The notes: generated by a model not told the origin, from the sequence alone. Numbered from the stretch's first letter, positions 35,734 through 45,538 are shown. The stretch: 64,000 nucleotides of DNA from Paenibacillus sp. FSL W8-0186 (GCF_037969765.1 NZ_CP150207.1:2969001-3033000), one strand, 5' to 3'. Made by a program: numbers and translations.

Positions 35734-37038
35734 TTATACCTCCATTACGAGCAGCTCAGGGTTGGAGAGCAGCTCTTTGATATAGTTCATGAAGTATTGA
35801 GCAGTAGCACCGTCGATCAGACGATGGTCAAAGCTGAGGGACAGGGCCATAACCGGAGCTACGACAACTTCCCCGTTCTTCACAACCGGCTTCTCGCTAA
35901 TACGGCCAGTTCCGAGAATAGCTACCTCAGGGTAGTTAATGATCGGAGTAAAGAACATACCGCCGGCAGAGCCAATGTTCGTAATCGAAATCGTGCTGCC
36001 TCTCATTTCGTTAGGGGACAATTTGCCTTCGCGTCCGCGGGCAGCCAAATCGCGAATCGCGTCTGCGATCATCCAGATGCTCTTGCGATCCGCATCCTTG
36101 ATCACCGGCACGATCAGACCGTTGTCCGTATCGGTTGCGATACCGATATCGTAATGTTTTTTGTATACAATCTCGTTGTTCTCTTCGTCGATCGAAGCGT
36201 TAAGCGCAGGGAATTGACGAGCAGCTGCAACAAGCGCTTTGACGATAAACGGAAGATAAGTCACTTTCGTGCCTTTCTTCTCGGCGATCGGCTTCATACG
36301 CGTACGGAACGCTACCAGCTCAGTTACGTCAACTTCGTCCATGATCGTAACGTGAGGAGCCGTGTACGCGGATTTAACCATCGCATTGGAGATTGCTTTA
36401 CGGATACCTTTGAACGGTACGCGCTCTTCTTCGGCGCTTACGCTAACCGCTGCCGGAGCTGCTGCTGGAGCCGCTTCTGCAGCTTTCGCGCTCTCTTGGG
36501 CTGCAGCCGGTGTTCCGCCGCCGCTCAGGAATGCTTCCACATCTTCGCGTGTAATTTTGCCTGCTTTGCCGGAGCCTTGAACCTGGCTCAAATCTACGCC
36601 CTTCTCACGAGCGAATTTACGTACGCTAGGCGTAGCCAGAATTTCGCGGTTAGGTGCCGCTGGAGCAGCAGCGCTGTCCTTGCCAGCCGCCGGATTCTCA
36701 GTTGCTGGAGAATCTTTCGTATCCGCTCCGCCTTGTGCAGCATCGGCTTCTTGAGCGCTATGCTCTTCCGGGGCGCCCTCTTGCTCTGGAATGTCGCCTT
36801 CAGCGTCGATAACGGCAACGACTTGACCCACGCGGAACACGGCGCCGTCCGTACCGAACACCTCTTGCACCGTACCATTAACCGGACAAGGAACCTCAAC
36901 GACCGCCTTGTCGTTTTGCACTTCCATAATAATATCGTCGTCGGTTACTTTATCGCCGACTTTGATATGCATTTTAATAATTTCGCCTTCGTGAAGCCCC
37001 TCGCCAAGCTCAGGGAAACGATATTCAAATTTAGCCAC
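35734..37038 (-). CDS. pdhC: Dihydrolipoamide acetyltransferase (E2) of pyruvate dehydrogenase
   Basis: 434 residues: one N-terminal lipoyl domain with the lipoyl-Lys in QNDKAVVEV (near 43), an Ala/Pro/Glu-rich flexible linker (about 80-125), the peripheral subunit-binding domain ([24 protein letters not shown] region, about 131-167), a second Ala-rich linker, and the catalytic core ending [17 protein letters not shown] with the active-site His and Asp. GTG start behind GGAGG. Forms the core of the complex together with E1 and E3 from the same operon. Confidence 0.95.
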   Translation of the reverse strand: MAKFEYRFPELGEGLHEGEIIKMHIKVGDKVTDDDIIMEVQNDKAVVEVPCPVNGTVQEVFGTDGAVFRVGQVVAVIDAEGDIPEQEGAPEEHSAQEADAAQGGADTKDSPATENPAAGKDSAAAPAAPNREILATPSVRKFAREKGVDLSQVQGSGKAGKITREDVEAFLSGGGTPAAAQESAKAAEAAPAAAPAAVSVSAEEERVPFKGIRKAISNAMVKSAYTAPHVTIMDEVDVTELVAFRTRMKPIAEKKGTKVTYLPFIVKALVAAARQFPALNASIDEENNEIVYKKHYDIGIATDTDNGLIVPVIKDADRKSIWMIADAIRDLAARGREGKLSPNEMRGSTISITNIGSAGGMFFTPIINYPEVAILGTGRISEKPVVKNGEVVVAPVMALSLSFDHRLIDGATAQYFMNYIKELLSNPELLVMEV

Positions 37039-37064
37039 CTGGAAGACCTCCTAGTTCATTAAGA

Positions 37065-38042
37065 TTAAAATTCGAGTACTTTATTCACTCCTGCAATAAT
37101 CGTAGCCGGAGACGGAAGCCATTGATCTTCGATTTGCGCGAACGGATAGACGGTATCCGGAGGAGCTACGCGAAGAACCGGCGCTTCCAAGTGAAGGATC
37201 GCTTTCTCGTTAATTTGAGCGATGACCTCTGCAGCGATACCTGCAGATTTTTGCGCTTCTTGAACGATAATAGCGCGGTTCGTTTTCTTCACCGATTCAA
37301 TAACGGTGTCAATGTCAAGAGGCACGAGCGTGCGGAGGTCGATTACCTCTGCCTTGATGCCGTTCTTCTCAAGCTCTTCTGCTGCTTTAACCGCCGTGTG
37401 AACCATTAGGCCGTAAGCGACGATCGTTACGTCAGAGCCCTCGCGGACAACTTTCGCTTTACCGATTTCAACCGTGTATTCGCCTTCCGGTACATCTTCA
37501 CGGTAAGCATGGTACAGGTTCAAGTGCTCCATGAAAAATACGGGGTCGTTGTCGCGGATAGCAGAAATCATCAAACCTTTAGCGTCGTAAGGGTTGGATG
37601 GAATCACTAATTTAATACCCGGAGTTTGCGCGATCAAACCTTCCAAAGCGTCTGTATGCAGCTCAGCTGCTTTAACGCCCCCGCCAAATGGAGTACGGAA
37701 TACGATCGGCGCGTTGTAGCGGCCGCCGGAACGGTAACGCATGCGGGCTGCCTGAACCACGATTTGATCGAGCGCTTCAAAGATAAAACCTACGAACTGG
37801 ATTTCCGCAATCGGGCGGAATCCTTGGATACCCAAACCTACTGCCATACCGCCAATAGCGGATTCTGCAAGCGGCGTATCGAATACGCGCTCTTCGCCGA
37901 ACTGTTTTTGCAAGCCTTCCGTAGCACGGAATACGCCACCGACATTACCGACGTCTTCCCCGAAGATCAGAACGTTAGGGTCACGTTCTAATTCCACGCG
38001 CATCGCATCACGAATCGCTTCTTTTAAATTCATTTGTGCCAT
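37065..38042 (-). CDS. pdhB: Pyruvate dehydrogenase E1 component, beta subunit
   Basis: 325 residues from ATG 38042 ([13 protein letters not shown]), 11 bases behind GGAGG; the frame extends to 38072 without conservation. Transketolase-type fold: [18 protein letters not shown] near the N-terminus contains the Glu that activates thiamine diphosphate, then [12 protein letters not shown], and a C-terminal [21 protein letters not shown]. Pairs with PdhA in an alpha2beta2 decarboxylase. Confidence 0.95.
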   Translation of the reverse strand: MAQMNLKEAIRDAMRVELERDPNVLIFGEDVGNVGGVFRATEGLQKQFGEERVFDTPLAESAIGGMAVGLGIQGFRPIAEIQFVGFIFEALDQIVVQAARMRYRSGGRYNAPIVFRTPFGGGVKAAELHTDALEGLIAQTPGIKLVIPSNPYDAKGLMISAIRDNDPVFFMEHLNLYHAYREDVPEGEYTVEIGKAKVVREGSDVTIVAYGLMVHTAVKAAEELEKNGIKAEVIDLRTLVPLDIDTVIESVKKTNRAIIVQEAQKSAGIAAEVIAQINEKAILHLEAPVLRVAPPDTVYPFAQIEDQWLPSPATIIAGVNKVLEF

Positions 38043-38125
38043 TAGATTCATATCCTCCTCATTAAGAAACAATCAGACTTTTACTGCCAAGCATTCATTA
38101 ATGCTCTTAGGTCCTGCTTATCGTC

Positions 38126-39205
38126 TTACTGGAAATCTGCTTTTTGCTCTTCCAGATGTTTAGGCGTCGTTTCGAACATGCTATCGATCAGACCAGGAAT
38201 GGTCATTTTCTCGGTTTGTTCTGCTTTCTTGATATGCTCGTTAACCGTAGCTTTGGCTTCTTCCTTCACACGAGCGGTATCTTCTTCTGTCCAAAGACCT
38301 TTCTTCTCCAGGTATTTGGCAAGACGTGCGATTGGATCCTTCTCGCTCCACTGGCCTTCTTCTTCCTTCGTACGGTACTTGGAAGTATCATCGGACAAGG
38401 AGTGTGGACGGAAACGGTAAGTAACGGCTTCGATCAATGTAGCACCTTCACCGTTGCGAGCGCGCTCAGCTGCTTCTTGAACAGCACTGATAACGGCAAA
38501 CACGTCCATACCGTCGATTTTCACGCCGCGGATACCTGCTGCAACCGCTTTGTGAGCGATCGATAGAGCTGCAGTTTGTTTGGAGAACGGAGTTGTGATC
38601 GCATATCCGTTGTTTTGCACAAAGAAAATAACCGGCAGTTTATAAACTCCAGCAAAGTTGAGTGCTTCGTAGAAATCGCCCTCGGAGGATCCCCCGTCAC
38701 CTGTGTATGTGATTGCGACTTGCTGCTGCTTCTTCAGTTTGTAACCCATTGCGATACCCATGGCATGGAGCACTTGGGCGCCGATAATGATTTGTGGCAT
38801 AAGTACGTTGACGCCTTCCGGAATTTGACCTCCGTGCTGATGTCCGCGGGAATACAGGAACGCTTGGTACAGCGGAAGACCGTGCCATACGAGCTGCGGC
38901 ATATCACGGTAGCCCGGGCAAATGAAGTCGTCCTTGTTCAGAGCGAACTCGCTGCCCACCATCGTAGCTTCTTGGCCGGATACAGGCGCATAGAATCCAA
39001 GACGGCCTTGACGGCCCAGGTTAATGGCTCTTTCATCCCATGTACGGGTAAATACCATGCGGTACATTAACTCTTTCAATTGATCATCACTTAAATTAGG
39101 AACTTTATCTTTGTTAACGATTTCACCGTCCGGGGATAGCACGGACAAAGCTTCGACTTCCTCAGTGTATACTTCGTAAGGAACCCTGCTCTTGTTCTTG
39201 CTCAT
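38126..39205 (-). CDS. pdhA: Pyruvate dehydrogenase E1 component, alpha subunit
   Basis: About 359 residues from ATG 39205 behind GAGGTGAAG. Thiamine diphosphate-binding motif begins YTGDGGSSEGDFYEALNFAG and closes QNNGYAI (about residues 172-208); the phosphorylation-loop-like YRFRPHSLSDD segment follows. Decarboxylates pyruvate and passes the hydroxyethyl group to E2. First gene of pdhABCD, with a consensus-like sigma-A promoter upstream and repeated TATAACAG sites around it. Confidence 0.95.
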   Translation of the reverse strand: MSKNKSRVPYEVYTEEVEALSVLSPDGEIVNKDKVPNLSDDQLKELMYRMVFTRTWDERAINLGRQGRLGFYAPVSGQEATMVGSEFALNKDDFICPGYRDMPQLVWHGLPLYQAFLYSRGHQHGGQIPEGVNVLMPQIIIGAQVLHAMGIAMGYKLKKQQQVAITYTGDGGSSEGDFYEALNFAGVYKLPVIFFVQNNGYAITTPFSKQTAALSIAHKAVAAGIRGVKIDGMDVFAVISAVQEAAERARNGEGATLIEAVTYRFRPHSLSDDTSKYRTKEEEGQWSEKDPIARLAKYLEKKGLWTEEDTARVKEEAKATVNEHIKKAEQTEKMTIPGLIDSMFETTPKHLEEQKADFQ

Positions 39206-39244
39206 TTTCTTCACCTCGACAAAAAATTTGATTATCATGTGCTG

Positions 39245-39358
39245 CTGTTATAGAATTATTATACATCTGTTTCACTCAATAAGTCAAAGATATTCCGGTA
39301 ATTTGTACTTTATACTTATCTTTGTATGTATAACAGCGTATCACTTTTACTATAACAG
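39245..39358 (-). promoter_or_regulatory. pdhA promoter with three TATAACAG/CTGTTATA sites
   Basis: Minus-strand -35 TTGACT (39282-39287), 18-bp spacer, -10 TATAAT (39258-39263). CTGTTATAG at 39245-39253 lies at the expected transcription start, and two inverted copies, TATAACAG at 39329-39336 and 39351-39358, lie upstream exactly 22 bp apart, about two helical turns. This layout fits a regulator binding on both sides of the promoter. Confidence 0.65.
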
Positions 39359-39459
39359 AAGCCAGATTTAAAACCAGTGAATGGAACACTTACTCTAACG
39401 GTTATCTTAACTTATCAGCCATTTAAAAGCAAAATGCAAAGACGGGAGCGTGCTGTATT

Positions 39460-40188
39460 ATGACGGATTCGCGCTATTTAAAACGAACGATCGTCAAGGA
39501 AGAAATCGACAGTAAATACTTGGGCGAGAAGCGGTCGCTGCGGATTTATTTGCCTCCGGGCTATAATGAAATCCTCAGTTATCCTGTCGTATATTGTCAG
39601 GACGGAGAAGAATTTTTCAATTACGGCCGAATCGCTACTCATGCGAACCGCCTCATCCTGGATGAAGGGCTTGACCCGTTCATCATTGTGGGCGTCGAGG
39701 TTGATACATCGGTGCGTACCGAGGAGTATGCCCCTTTCGGCAACCGCTTCGACGCTTATATTTCCTGCTTCACTGAAGAAATTATTCCCTACGTTGAGAG
39801 CAAATATCCGGTTCGCCGCGAAGCGGACGAACGTATTTTGGCCGGAGATTCGCTAGGAGGCACCATCTCGCTGCATATCGCTATGAAAAAACCTGAACTG
39901 TTTTCCAAAGTGATCAGCTTGTCCGGCGCGTTTTACGAAAAAACCCAGCAACTGGTAGCCGCAGAATCCGACTTGTCCTTCCTTTCCTTATATATGATCG
40001 TCGGTCTGCAGGAGGACAATTACACGACAGATACAGGAACCTATAATTTTGTGGAGCTGAACCGGGCGACCAAATCGCTCTTGGAAGAGCGCGGCGCCCA
40101 AATACGGTACCTTGAAAAAGACGGCAAGCATTTATGGGGTTTCTGGCAGAACGAGCTGCCTGAAGCGCTCCTGCATTTTTTGAAATAA
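39460..40188 (+). CDS. Esterase-D-like alpha/beta hydrolase
   Basis: 242 residues of the enterochelin-esterase/esterase-D family, cytosolic. LRIYLPPGYNEILSYPVVYCQDG near the N-terminus, nucleophile Ser in AGDSLGGTISLH (about residue 130), and the catalytic His in GKHLWGFW near the C-terminus. Could hydrolyse siderophore or other esters; no siderophore genes lie nearby, so substrate is open. ATG follows GGGAGCG. Divergent from pdhA; monocistronic. Confidence 0.87.
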   Translation: MTDSRYLKRTIVKEEIDSKYLGEKRSLRIYLPPGYNEILSYPVVYCQDGEEFFNYGRIATHANRLILDEGLDPFIIVGVEVDTSVRTEEYAPFGNRFDAYISCFTEEIIPYVESKYPVRREADERILAGDSLGGTISLHIAMKKPELFSKVISLSGAFYEKTQQLVAAESDLSFLSLYMIVGLQEDNYTTDTGTYNFVELNRATKSLLEERGAQIRYLEKDGKHLWGFWQNELPEALLHFLK

Positions 40189-40254
40189 TGCGAGCAATCA
40201 TCAAAAAATAAGCAGCCTCCAGAGCTTGGTGGCGCTTTCAAATCACCTTGATTT

Positions 40255-40283
40255 AAAGAGAAGCCGCTGCGGCTTCTCTTTTT
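40255..40283 (+). terminator. Terminator of the esterase gene
   Basis: 12-bp stem AAAGAGAAGCCG/CGGCTTCTCTTT with a 3-base loop followed by T; 66 bases after the stop codon. Confidence 0.85.
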
Positions 40284-40404
40284 GCTTCTTATATAATGCA
40301 CGCACTAAAACTATTGTAGTCTGACCTGGTAAAATTGTGCAAGCCTTAAATCTGTTTTATACTGGAGTTGGAGCATGTTCCGCAAAATGAAAGGAAGTAG
40401 AGAT

Positions 40405-41046
40405 ATGACTGAGAAAAGAGTGCTCATTTTTGCAGGCGGCAATATGAATCCTGTATTTTTGGAGGAGATCAGGCAGAATGATCTGGTTATAGGCGCAGAT
40501 CGCGGTGCATTATTTCTCGTAGAGCATGATATCCACCCTCATATCTCCGTCGGAGATTTTGATTCCATTACACCGGAGGAGCTGGAGAAGGTTAAATGTG
40601 CCAGTGGCAAAATCATTACATGTGATCCAATAAATAAAGATTTGACGGATACCGAGCTGGCCTATGTGACCGCCATGGACAATGAAGCCACAGAAATCAT
40701 CATGATGGGCGTGACCGGTTCAAGGATGGATCATACGCTAGCCAACATTCAAATCATGCTCCGGGGATTGCAGCACCAGGTCCAAAGCGCGATTTACGAC
40801 ACCCACAACTATATTACGCTTACCGGCTCCACCATCACCATCCAGGAGCGCGGCTTCACCTACGCATCTTTGGTTCCTCTTACGCCGGAAGTGACCGGGA
40901 TAACACTGGAAGGGTTCATGTACCCCCTAGACAATGCAACGCTTCGGATGGGGCAATCGCTTGGGATCAGCAATCGTCTTATCGGTCAGGAAGGAACCAT
41001 CCGGATCGAGAGCGGTCTGCTTTTAATCATCCAAAGCCGGGATTAA
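40405..41046 (+). CDS. thiN: Thiamine pyrophosphokinase
   Basis: About 213 residues from ATG 40405 behind AAGGAAG (frame open to 40375). N-terminal domain motifs: IGADRGALFLVEHDIHPHIS, VGDFDSI with metal-binding Asp, NKDLTDTELA, and GVTGSRMDHTLANIQ; the C-terminal domain is a small beta barrel. Transfers pyrophosphate from ATP to thiamine, giving the cofactor used by PdhA nearby. No TPP riboswitch is seen upstream. Monocistronic with a terminator. Confidence 0.92.
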   Translation: MTEKRVLIFAGGNMNPVFLEEIRQNDLVIGADRGALFLVEHDIHPHISVGDFDSITPEELEKVKCASGKIITCDPINKDLTDTELAYVTAMDNEATEIIMMGVTGSRMDHTLANIQIMLRGLQHQVQSAIYDTHNYITLTGSTITIQERGFTYASLVPLTPEVTGITLEGFMYPLDNATLRMGQSLGISNRLIGQEGTIRIESGLLLIIQSRD

Positions 41047-41086
41047 CACAAAATTTAAGACAAAATTGTAACTTCTAGTTACACAC

Positions 41087-41120
41087 GAAAGAAACCTTGT
41101 TGCATCAAGGTTTCTTTCCT
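41087..41120 (+). terminator. Terminator of thiN
   Basis: 13-bp stem GAAAGAAACCTTG/CAAGGTTTCTTTC, 6-base loop, T-rich tail; 40 bases after the stop. Confidence 0.85.
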
Positions 41121-41304
41121 TTTCTTAGCATGGATTTACTCTATATTCTTAATTTTTTGTAAACTTTAATGATATTTTAATAAACGCCTTCAAAGCTATG
41201 GGAGACAGCGCGCTCCGCAATTCTACCAAAATATAGCTGGTATCAAACCTGTTATACTTCAAATCGAGCCGGTCAAAACAAAAACTTTGGAGGTACACAA
41301 CAAC

Positions 41305-41826
41305 ATGAAATTACACATTATATCCCAAAAAGTATTGACGGTAGGTATCGTTTCAGCTATTGGCTTTGGAACTTTGCTTGCAAGCGGAGGCGGTACGACA
41401 CAAGCGGCTGCTGCTCCTCAAAGCGCAGAAAGCGTTGCTGTTTCTAAGGGAACTCAAGTCGTTAACTTCGGAAAAAAATATATGGGCACACCTTATAAAT
41501 TCGGTGCATCGACTTCAACTACAAGAGTATTCGACTGCTCTTCATTCATGAAACATATTTTCAAACAATATGGAGTTAACCTGCCACGTACATCTGCTGC
41601 CCAATCCAAAGTTGGTAAAGCGGTATCCAAATCGAACCTGCGTCCGGGCGATATGGTCTTCTTCTCCAGCGGCAGCCGTTCGACAGGAAGCAATATTACA
41701 CACGTAGCCGTGTATATGGGCAACGGTAAAATCCTGCACACTTACGGTAAACCTGGGGTAACGATCTCTGATTTGAACTCCGGAACATGGAAAAGAACTT
41801 ACATCAAAGCTCGTCGCGTACTGTAG
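41305..41826 (+). CDS. Secreted NlpC/P60 peptidoglycan endopeptidase
   Basis: About 173 residues from ATG 41305 behind GGAGG (frame open to 41287). Signal peptide with hydrophobic core VGIVSAIGFGTLLA and cleavage after TQAAA. Single NlpC/P60 domain: catalytic Cys in VFDCSSFMK, His in ITHVAVYMG and a third polar residue in ILHTYG. No LysM or SH3 targeting domain is present, so it is a minimal secreted wall hydrolase that cuts stem peptides. Monocistronic. Confidence 0.92.
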   Translation: MKLHIISQKVLTVGIVSAIGFGTLLASGGGTTQAAAAPQSAESVAVSKGTQVVNFGKKYMGTPYKFGASTSTTRVFDCSSFMKHIFKQYGVNLPRTSAAQSKVGKAVSKSNLRPGDMVFFSSGSRSTGSNITHVAVYMGNGKILHTYGKPGVTISDLNSGTWKRTYIKARRVL

Positions 41827-41925
41827 TTTGTATTGATTCGATTACGTCCGAATGTTAGCATCAGCAGATGCTTACGATATTGCAATGGGACTGTATAACT
41901 GACACATGATCTTCTATCATCTTGC

Positions 41926-41971
41926 AAAAGAGGCTTCCCGGCAGATTACTTCTGTCAAGGAGGCCTCTTTT
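41926..41971. terminator. Bidirectional terminator between NlpC/P60 gene and orphan regulator
   Basis: AAAAGAGGC/GCCTCTTTT outer stem with a second inner stem; lies between converging genes. Confidence 0.82.
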
Positions 41972-41976
41972 GTTCT

Positions 41977-42654
41977 TCAATGCATCATATAGCCAGTTCC
42001 CCGGACGGTATGGATAATCTTTCGAGCGCGGCCGCGGTCGACTTTTTTGCGTAAATGGCGGACATATACATCTACGACATTCGTGCCGGTCACAAAGTCA
42101 TACCCCCATACCTCCTGTAAAATATCATCACGATGGCACACGGTATTGGCATGCTTCGCGAGATAGACGAGCAAATCATATTCCTTCGGGGTCAGTTTGA
42201 TGATTTCCCCTCCCCGGAATACTTTGCGGCTTTTCGGCTCAATACGCAAATCCTCGAAAATGATTTCGCTTGGTTGGCCGTCGTTTAATCTCATGAACAG
42301 CTTGACCCAATGCTCCATACGTACGGCCAGCTCTTCGAAAGGGACGCTGCCGTCTACGACGTCGCTCGCTCCGGCTGCGAATGCCTCGACAAGCTGCTCT
42401 GTACTTCGTTCAAGAAGCACGGCTACGACGGGAAATGATAGCACGCCTTCATGAGCTTTAAGCAGCGCCATGGCATCGACGTCCGACAGCCCTTTTTCAA
42501 CCAGCATAATGTCTGGCCTTTGTTTAAGCAGCTCTTCCTTCGTCACATCTTTGTTGCGAAACCAAGTGACGTCATATCCCGCTTCCTTCAGCTGCCGGTA
42601 TAAACGGCTGCTCTCCCGGGACTCCCCTCCTGCCGATAATATGTGAACTTCCAT
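41977..42654 (-). CDS. Atypical OmpR-like regulator with degenerate receiver domain
   Basis: About 225 residues from ATG 42654 (frame open to a TTG at 42711; no strong ribosome site for either). The C-terminal winged helix is normal (IKLTPKEYDLLVYLAKHANTV; VDVYVRHLRKKVDRG; TVRGTGYM). The N-terminal receiver fold has lost its chemistry: the acidic pair is Gly9-Gly10, the phospho-acceptor Asp is Glu53 (LVEKG), and the Thr and Lys positions are Leu80 and Val104. It should not accept phosphate in the normal way. No kinase gene is adjacent. Target genes unknown. Confidence 0.85.
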   Translation of the reverse strand: MEVHILSAGGESRESSRLYRQLKEAGYDVTWFRNKDVTKEELLKQRPDIMLVEKGLSDVDAMALLKAHEGVLSFPVVAVLLERSTEQLVEAFAAGASDVVDGSVPFEELAVRMEHWVKLFMRLNDGQPSEIIFEDLRIEPKSRKVFRGGEIIKLTPKEYDLLVYLAKHANTVCHRDDILQEVWGYDFVTGTNVVDVYVRHLRKKVDRGRARKIIHTVRGTGYMMH

Positions 42655-42721
42655 ACGATTCGCCGCCCACCTTCTGCTCCACATCCCGAATTTATTAATT
42701 AAGATGGACAAAATGCAAACA

Positions 42722-42750
42722 AACCATTCCCGAATTTAACGGAAATGGTT
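42722..42750 (-). terminator. Terminator of the MoeB/ThiF-like gene
   Basis: Imperfect 10-bp stem AACCATT-CCG/CGG-AATGGTT followed on the minus strand by TTTGTTTGC; 19 bases past the stop. Confidence 0.65.
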
Positions 42751-42768
42751 AGCTGCTTCTATCTTACT

Positions 42769-43848
42769 TTAGCCGAAGTACCTGTCATAAAGCACTTTGG
42801 CTTCTATAATATCCTTCGTTCCATGGACCAATGCCCGCCCGTCTTTGAATAATACCAGCCGGCGCTCTCCAATCGTATAGGATAGCAGAAACTTATTGAA
42901 TTCTGCCGTCCCTTCCCCAAGACGCATCAGGGCTCTGGCCGTCTCCTCCAAATTCCATTCCCGTGGTGTAGCCGGACGAATTTGGACAGTATCCCTGCCG
43001 CAGAGCACTTCGGTCTTTCGTGAGCCCGAATGGGACAAATAGGGATAGGCTGGTTGCGGGCCGCAGGACGGGCAGTCTGGCTTCCGCGCCGCATCCATCT
43101 TGAGCGCTGCCTGCTCATTGCGCCATAAGTCAAAGGTCAGCAGCGTTCCTCGAAGATGCTCGGTCTGGCCCGTGAGCAGCTTCAGCGCTTCTGTCGTCTG
43201 ATGGGCAACAACCGTCTGAACCGCTGGCGGAATAATCCCTGCTGTATCACAAGTATCGCCGCCCAGCGGAATCGAGCCCAGCAGACAATTCAAACAGGCG
43301 GTCTTCCCTGGCAATATCGTATACGTAATGCCATAGCTGCCTACGCAGGCACCGTAAATCCAAGGAATACCCTTCTTCTGGGAAATGTCGTTAATAACCA
43401 TTCTCGTGTCAAAATTATCGGTAGCATCCAGTATAAGCTGGATTCCCGGCAATAAGGAGCTTATTTCAGTATAAGTCACATCCATGACATGAGCTTCAAT
43501 GGTCACTTCGCTATTAATCGCTTGCAGCCGTTTCTGGGCAGCGATTGCCTTAGGCAGCCGGAGCTCGGCATCTTCTTCCGCGAACAGCTGCTGCCTTTGC
43601 AAATTGCTCCATTCCACGTAATCCCGGTCCGCTATGACTACACGCCCAACGCCAGCCCGTACGAGCGTTTCCGCAATGCCTGTGCCCAGCGCTCCAGCGC
43701 CTACGATAAGAATAGCGCTTTCCGACAGCTTGCGCTGCCCTTCCGGACCGATCATCGCAAAACGTTCCTGCCTGGAATACCGGTCCGTCCGGTCTCTTGT
43801 TTCCGCGGACAAAACTGCTGCCGAGGTTTCAGATCGATTGCCTTGCAT
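42769..43848 (-). CDS. ThiF/MoeB-family adenylyltransferase (E1-like)
   Basis: About 359 residues from ATG 43848 behind GGAGCGG. E1-type adenylation domain: RYSRQERFAMIG, nucleotide loop VGAGALGTGIAETLVRAGVG, DRDYVEWSNLQRQQLF, DATDNFDTR, zinc-binding CLNC and CPSC pairs, and a Cys in GGDTCDTAGI that could form a thioester. It activates the C-terminus of a ubiquitin-like carrier such as MoaD or ThiS. An extra C-terminal region of about 90 residues (from VLCGRDTVQIRP) resembles a MoaD/ThiS-interacting or rhodanese-replacement tail. MoeB versus ThiF cannot be settled here; the moeA-mobB operon and thiN are both in the window but not linked to it. Confidence 0.85.
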   Translation of the reverse strand: MQGNRSETSAAVLSAETRDRTDRYSRQERFAMIGPEGQRKLSESAILIVGAGALGTGIAETLVRAGVGRVVIADRDYVEWSNLQRQQLFAEEDAELRLPKAIAAQKRLQAINSEVTIEAHVMDVTYTEISSLLPGIQLILDATDNFDTRMVINDISQKKGIPWIYGACVGSYGITYTILPGKTACLNCLLGSIPLGGDTCDTAGIIPPAVQTVVAHQTTEALKLLTGQTEHLRGTLLTFDLWRNEQAALKMDAARKPDCPSCGPQPAYPYLSHSGSRKTEVLCGRDTVQIRPATPREWNLEETARALMRLGEGTAEFNKFLLSYTIGERRLVLFKDGRALVHGTKDIIEAKVLYDRYFG

Positions 43849-43902
43849 TCCCGCTCCGCTCCTTTTCATCAGAAAACTATGAATACCTGCTGCACAATGG
43901 CC

Positions 43903-45450
43903 TTATTTCGTAGACCACTGCTCGACATCCCAAACCTTCGTTACCCAATCTTCGTAGAAGTCGGGTTCGTGAGATACGAGCAGCACCGTCCCCTTGAACT
44001 CCTTCAGCGCACGCTTCAGCTCCTCCTTGGCTGCTACGTCCAGATGGTTCGTCGGCTCGTCGAACAATATCCAGTTTGTCTCGCGCATCATCAGCTTACA
44101 CAGCCGTACCTTGGCTTGCTCGCCACCGCTTAGCGCTTTGAGCTGGCGGGTGATGTGATCATTCTTCAAGCCGCAGCGCGCCAAATGCGCCCGTACTTCA
44201 TGCTGGTTCAGATGCGGAAACTCATTCCATACATCATCGATCGGCGTACCGTTTCCTGGGCGTACCTCTTGCTCGAAATAAGCCGGATACAGGAAGTCCC
44301 CCTGATACGTTTTGCCGCTAATCGGCGGAATCTTGCCAAGAATCGTCTTTAGCAGCGTGGATTTACCGACGCCGTTGCAGCCGACGATCGCGATTTTCTC
44401 GCCGCGCTCAATCGTCATCGACATTTTGGGCAGCAGCGCATGCGTATAGCCAATTTCAAAGTCGATGCCTTCGAATACCGTCTTTCCGCTCGCTCTCGAC
44501 TCTTTAAAGCCGAAAACCGGCTTAGCGGCTTCCTCGGGCTTGTCGATCCGCTCCAGACGATCCAGCTGCTTCTCCCGGCTCTTTGCCCGGCCGGAAGTGG
44601 AATACCGAGCTTTGTTGCGTTGTATGAAATCTTCCTGCTTCTTGATAAACTCCTGCTGTTTCTCGTAAGCCTCAATATGCTGATTTTTATTGATGTCGGC
44701 CATTTCCAGGAACTTCTCATAATTCGCCGAATAGCGCGTCAGTTTGGCAAATTCCAAATGATAAATGACGCTGACGACTTTATTCATGAACTCGGTATCA
44801 TGCGAAATGAGAATAAAGGCGTACGGATAGTTCTGCAAATAGTTCGTGAGCCATTGGATATGCTCCACATCCAAATAGTTCGTCGGCTCGTCAAGCAGCA
44901 GGACGTTCGGCTTCTCCAGCAGCAGCTTGGCCAGAAGCACCTTCGTCCGCTGCCCCCCGCTTAGAGTCGAGACGTCGCGGTCAAGGCCGATCGCGGACAA
45001 ACCTAACCCATTCGCCATTTCCTCAACCTTCACGTCGATCAAATAGAAATCGCCGATATCCAGCTGTTCCTGAATTTCGCCCATCTGCTCCAGCAGCAGC
45101 TCCAACTCCTCGGGCGAGGCTTCGGCCATTTTCTCCGTAATCTCCATCATTTCCTTCTCCAGCTCTAACAGCGGAAGAAATGCATCCTTCAATATATCTC
45201 GAACCGTCTTGCCAGGTGTCAGCTTCGTATGCTGATCGAGGTATCCGTACCGTACCTTCGGCGTCCATTCGACCTTGCCTTCATCCTTCAGGAGCTGTCC
45301 GGTCAAAATATTCATTAATGTGGACTTGCCTACGCCGTTTGCCCCAACCAGGCCGACATGCTCACCGGCCAACAAGCGAAATGAGACATTCTTAAACAAA
45401 GTACGGTCCCCGAAATTGTGGGAGACGTTCTCTACAGTTAATAAACTCAT
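43903..45450 (-). CDS. ABC-F family ATPase (YfmM/YkpA-like)
   Basis: 515 residues with two complete ATPase domains: Walker A GANGVGKSTLMN (first) and GCNGVGKSTLLK (second), signatures LSGGQRTKVLLA and LSGGEQAKVRLC, and LLDEPTNYLD/LFDEPTNHLD Walker B segments, joined by a charged helical linker (about residues 240-310). No membrane part: ABC-F proteins act on the ribosome as translation factors, sometimes giving antibiotic resistance. The linker is short, more like housekeeping members than the Vga/Msr resistance type. Directly downstream of the Tad-like operon with an 88-base gap. Confidence 0.9.
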   Translation of the reverse strand: MSLLTVENVSHNFGDRTLFKNVSFRLLAGEHVGLVGANGVGKSTLMNILTGQLLKDEGKVEWTPKVRYGYLDQHTKLTPGKTVRDILKDAFLPLLELEKEMMEITEKMAEASPEELELLLEQMGEIQEQLDIGDFYLIDVKVEEMANGLGLSAIGLDRDVSTLSGGQRTKVLLAKLLLEKPNVLLLDEPTNYLDVEHIQWLTNYLQNYPYAFILISHDTEFMNKVVSVIYHLEFAKLTRYSANYEKFLEMADINKNQHIEAYEKQQEFIKKQEDFIQRNKARYSTSGRAKSREKQLDRLERIDKPEEAAKPVFGFKESRASGKTVFEGIDFEIGYTHALLPKMSMTIERGEKIAIVGCNGVGKSTLLKTILGKIPPISGKTYQGDFLYPAYFEQEVRPGNGTPIDDVWNEFPHLNQHEVRAHLARCGLKNDHITRQLKALSGGEQAKVRLCKLMMRETNWILFDEPTNHLDVAAKEELKRALKEFKGTVLLVSHEPDFYEDWVTKVWDVEQWSTK

Positions 45451-45538
45451 ATTAGCGACCCTTACTCCTTCTATATGACATTCAAGAACCTATTTTAGCA
45501 TAAGTGGGAGAAGGTCTGAAACAGTTTTTATTTAAGCG

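Noticed and set aside
34329..35780. 483-codon frame antisense to pdhD
   Set aside because: Shadow of a strongly conserved gene with all catalytic motifs; the antisense product has no recognisable feature.
35440..37062. 540-codon frame antisense to pdhC and the end of pdhD
   Set aside because: Long antisense frame produced by codon bias (Ala-rich linkers); no ribosome site or motifs.
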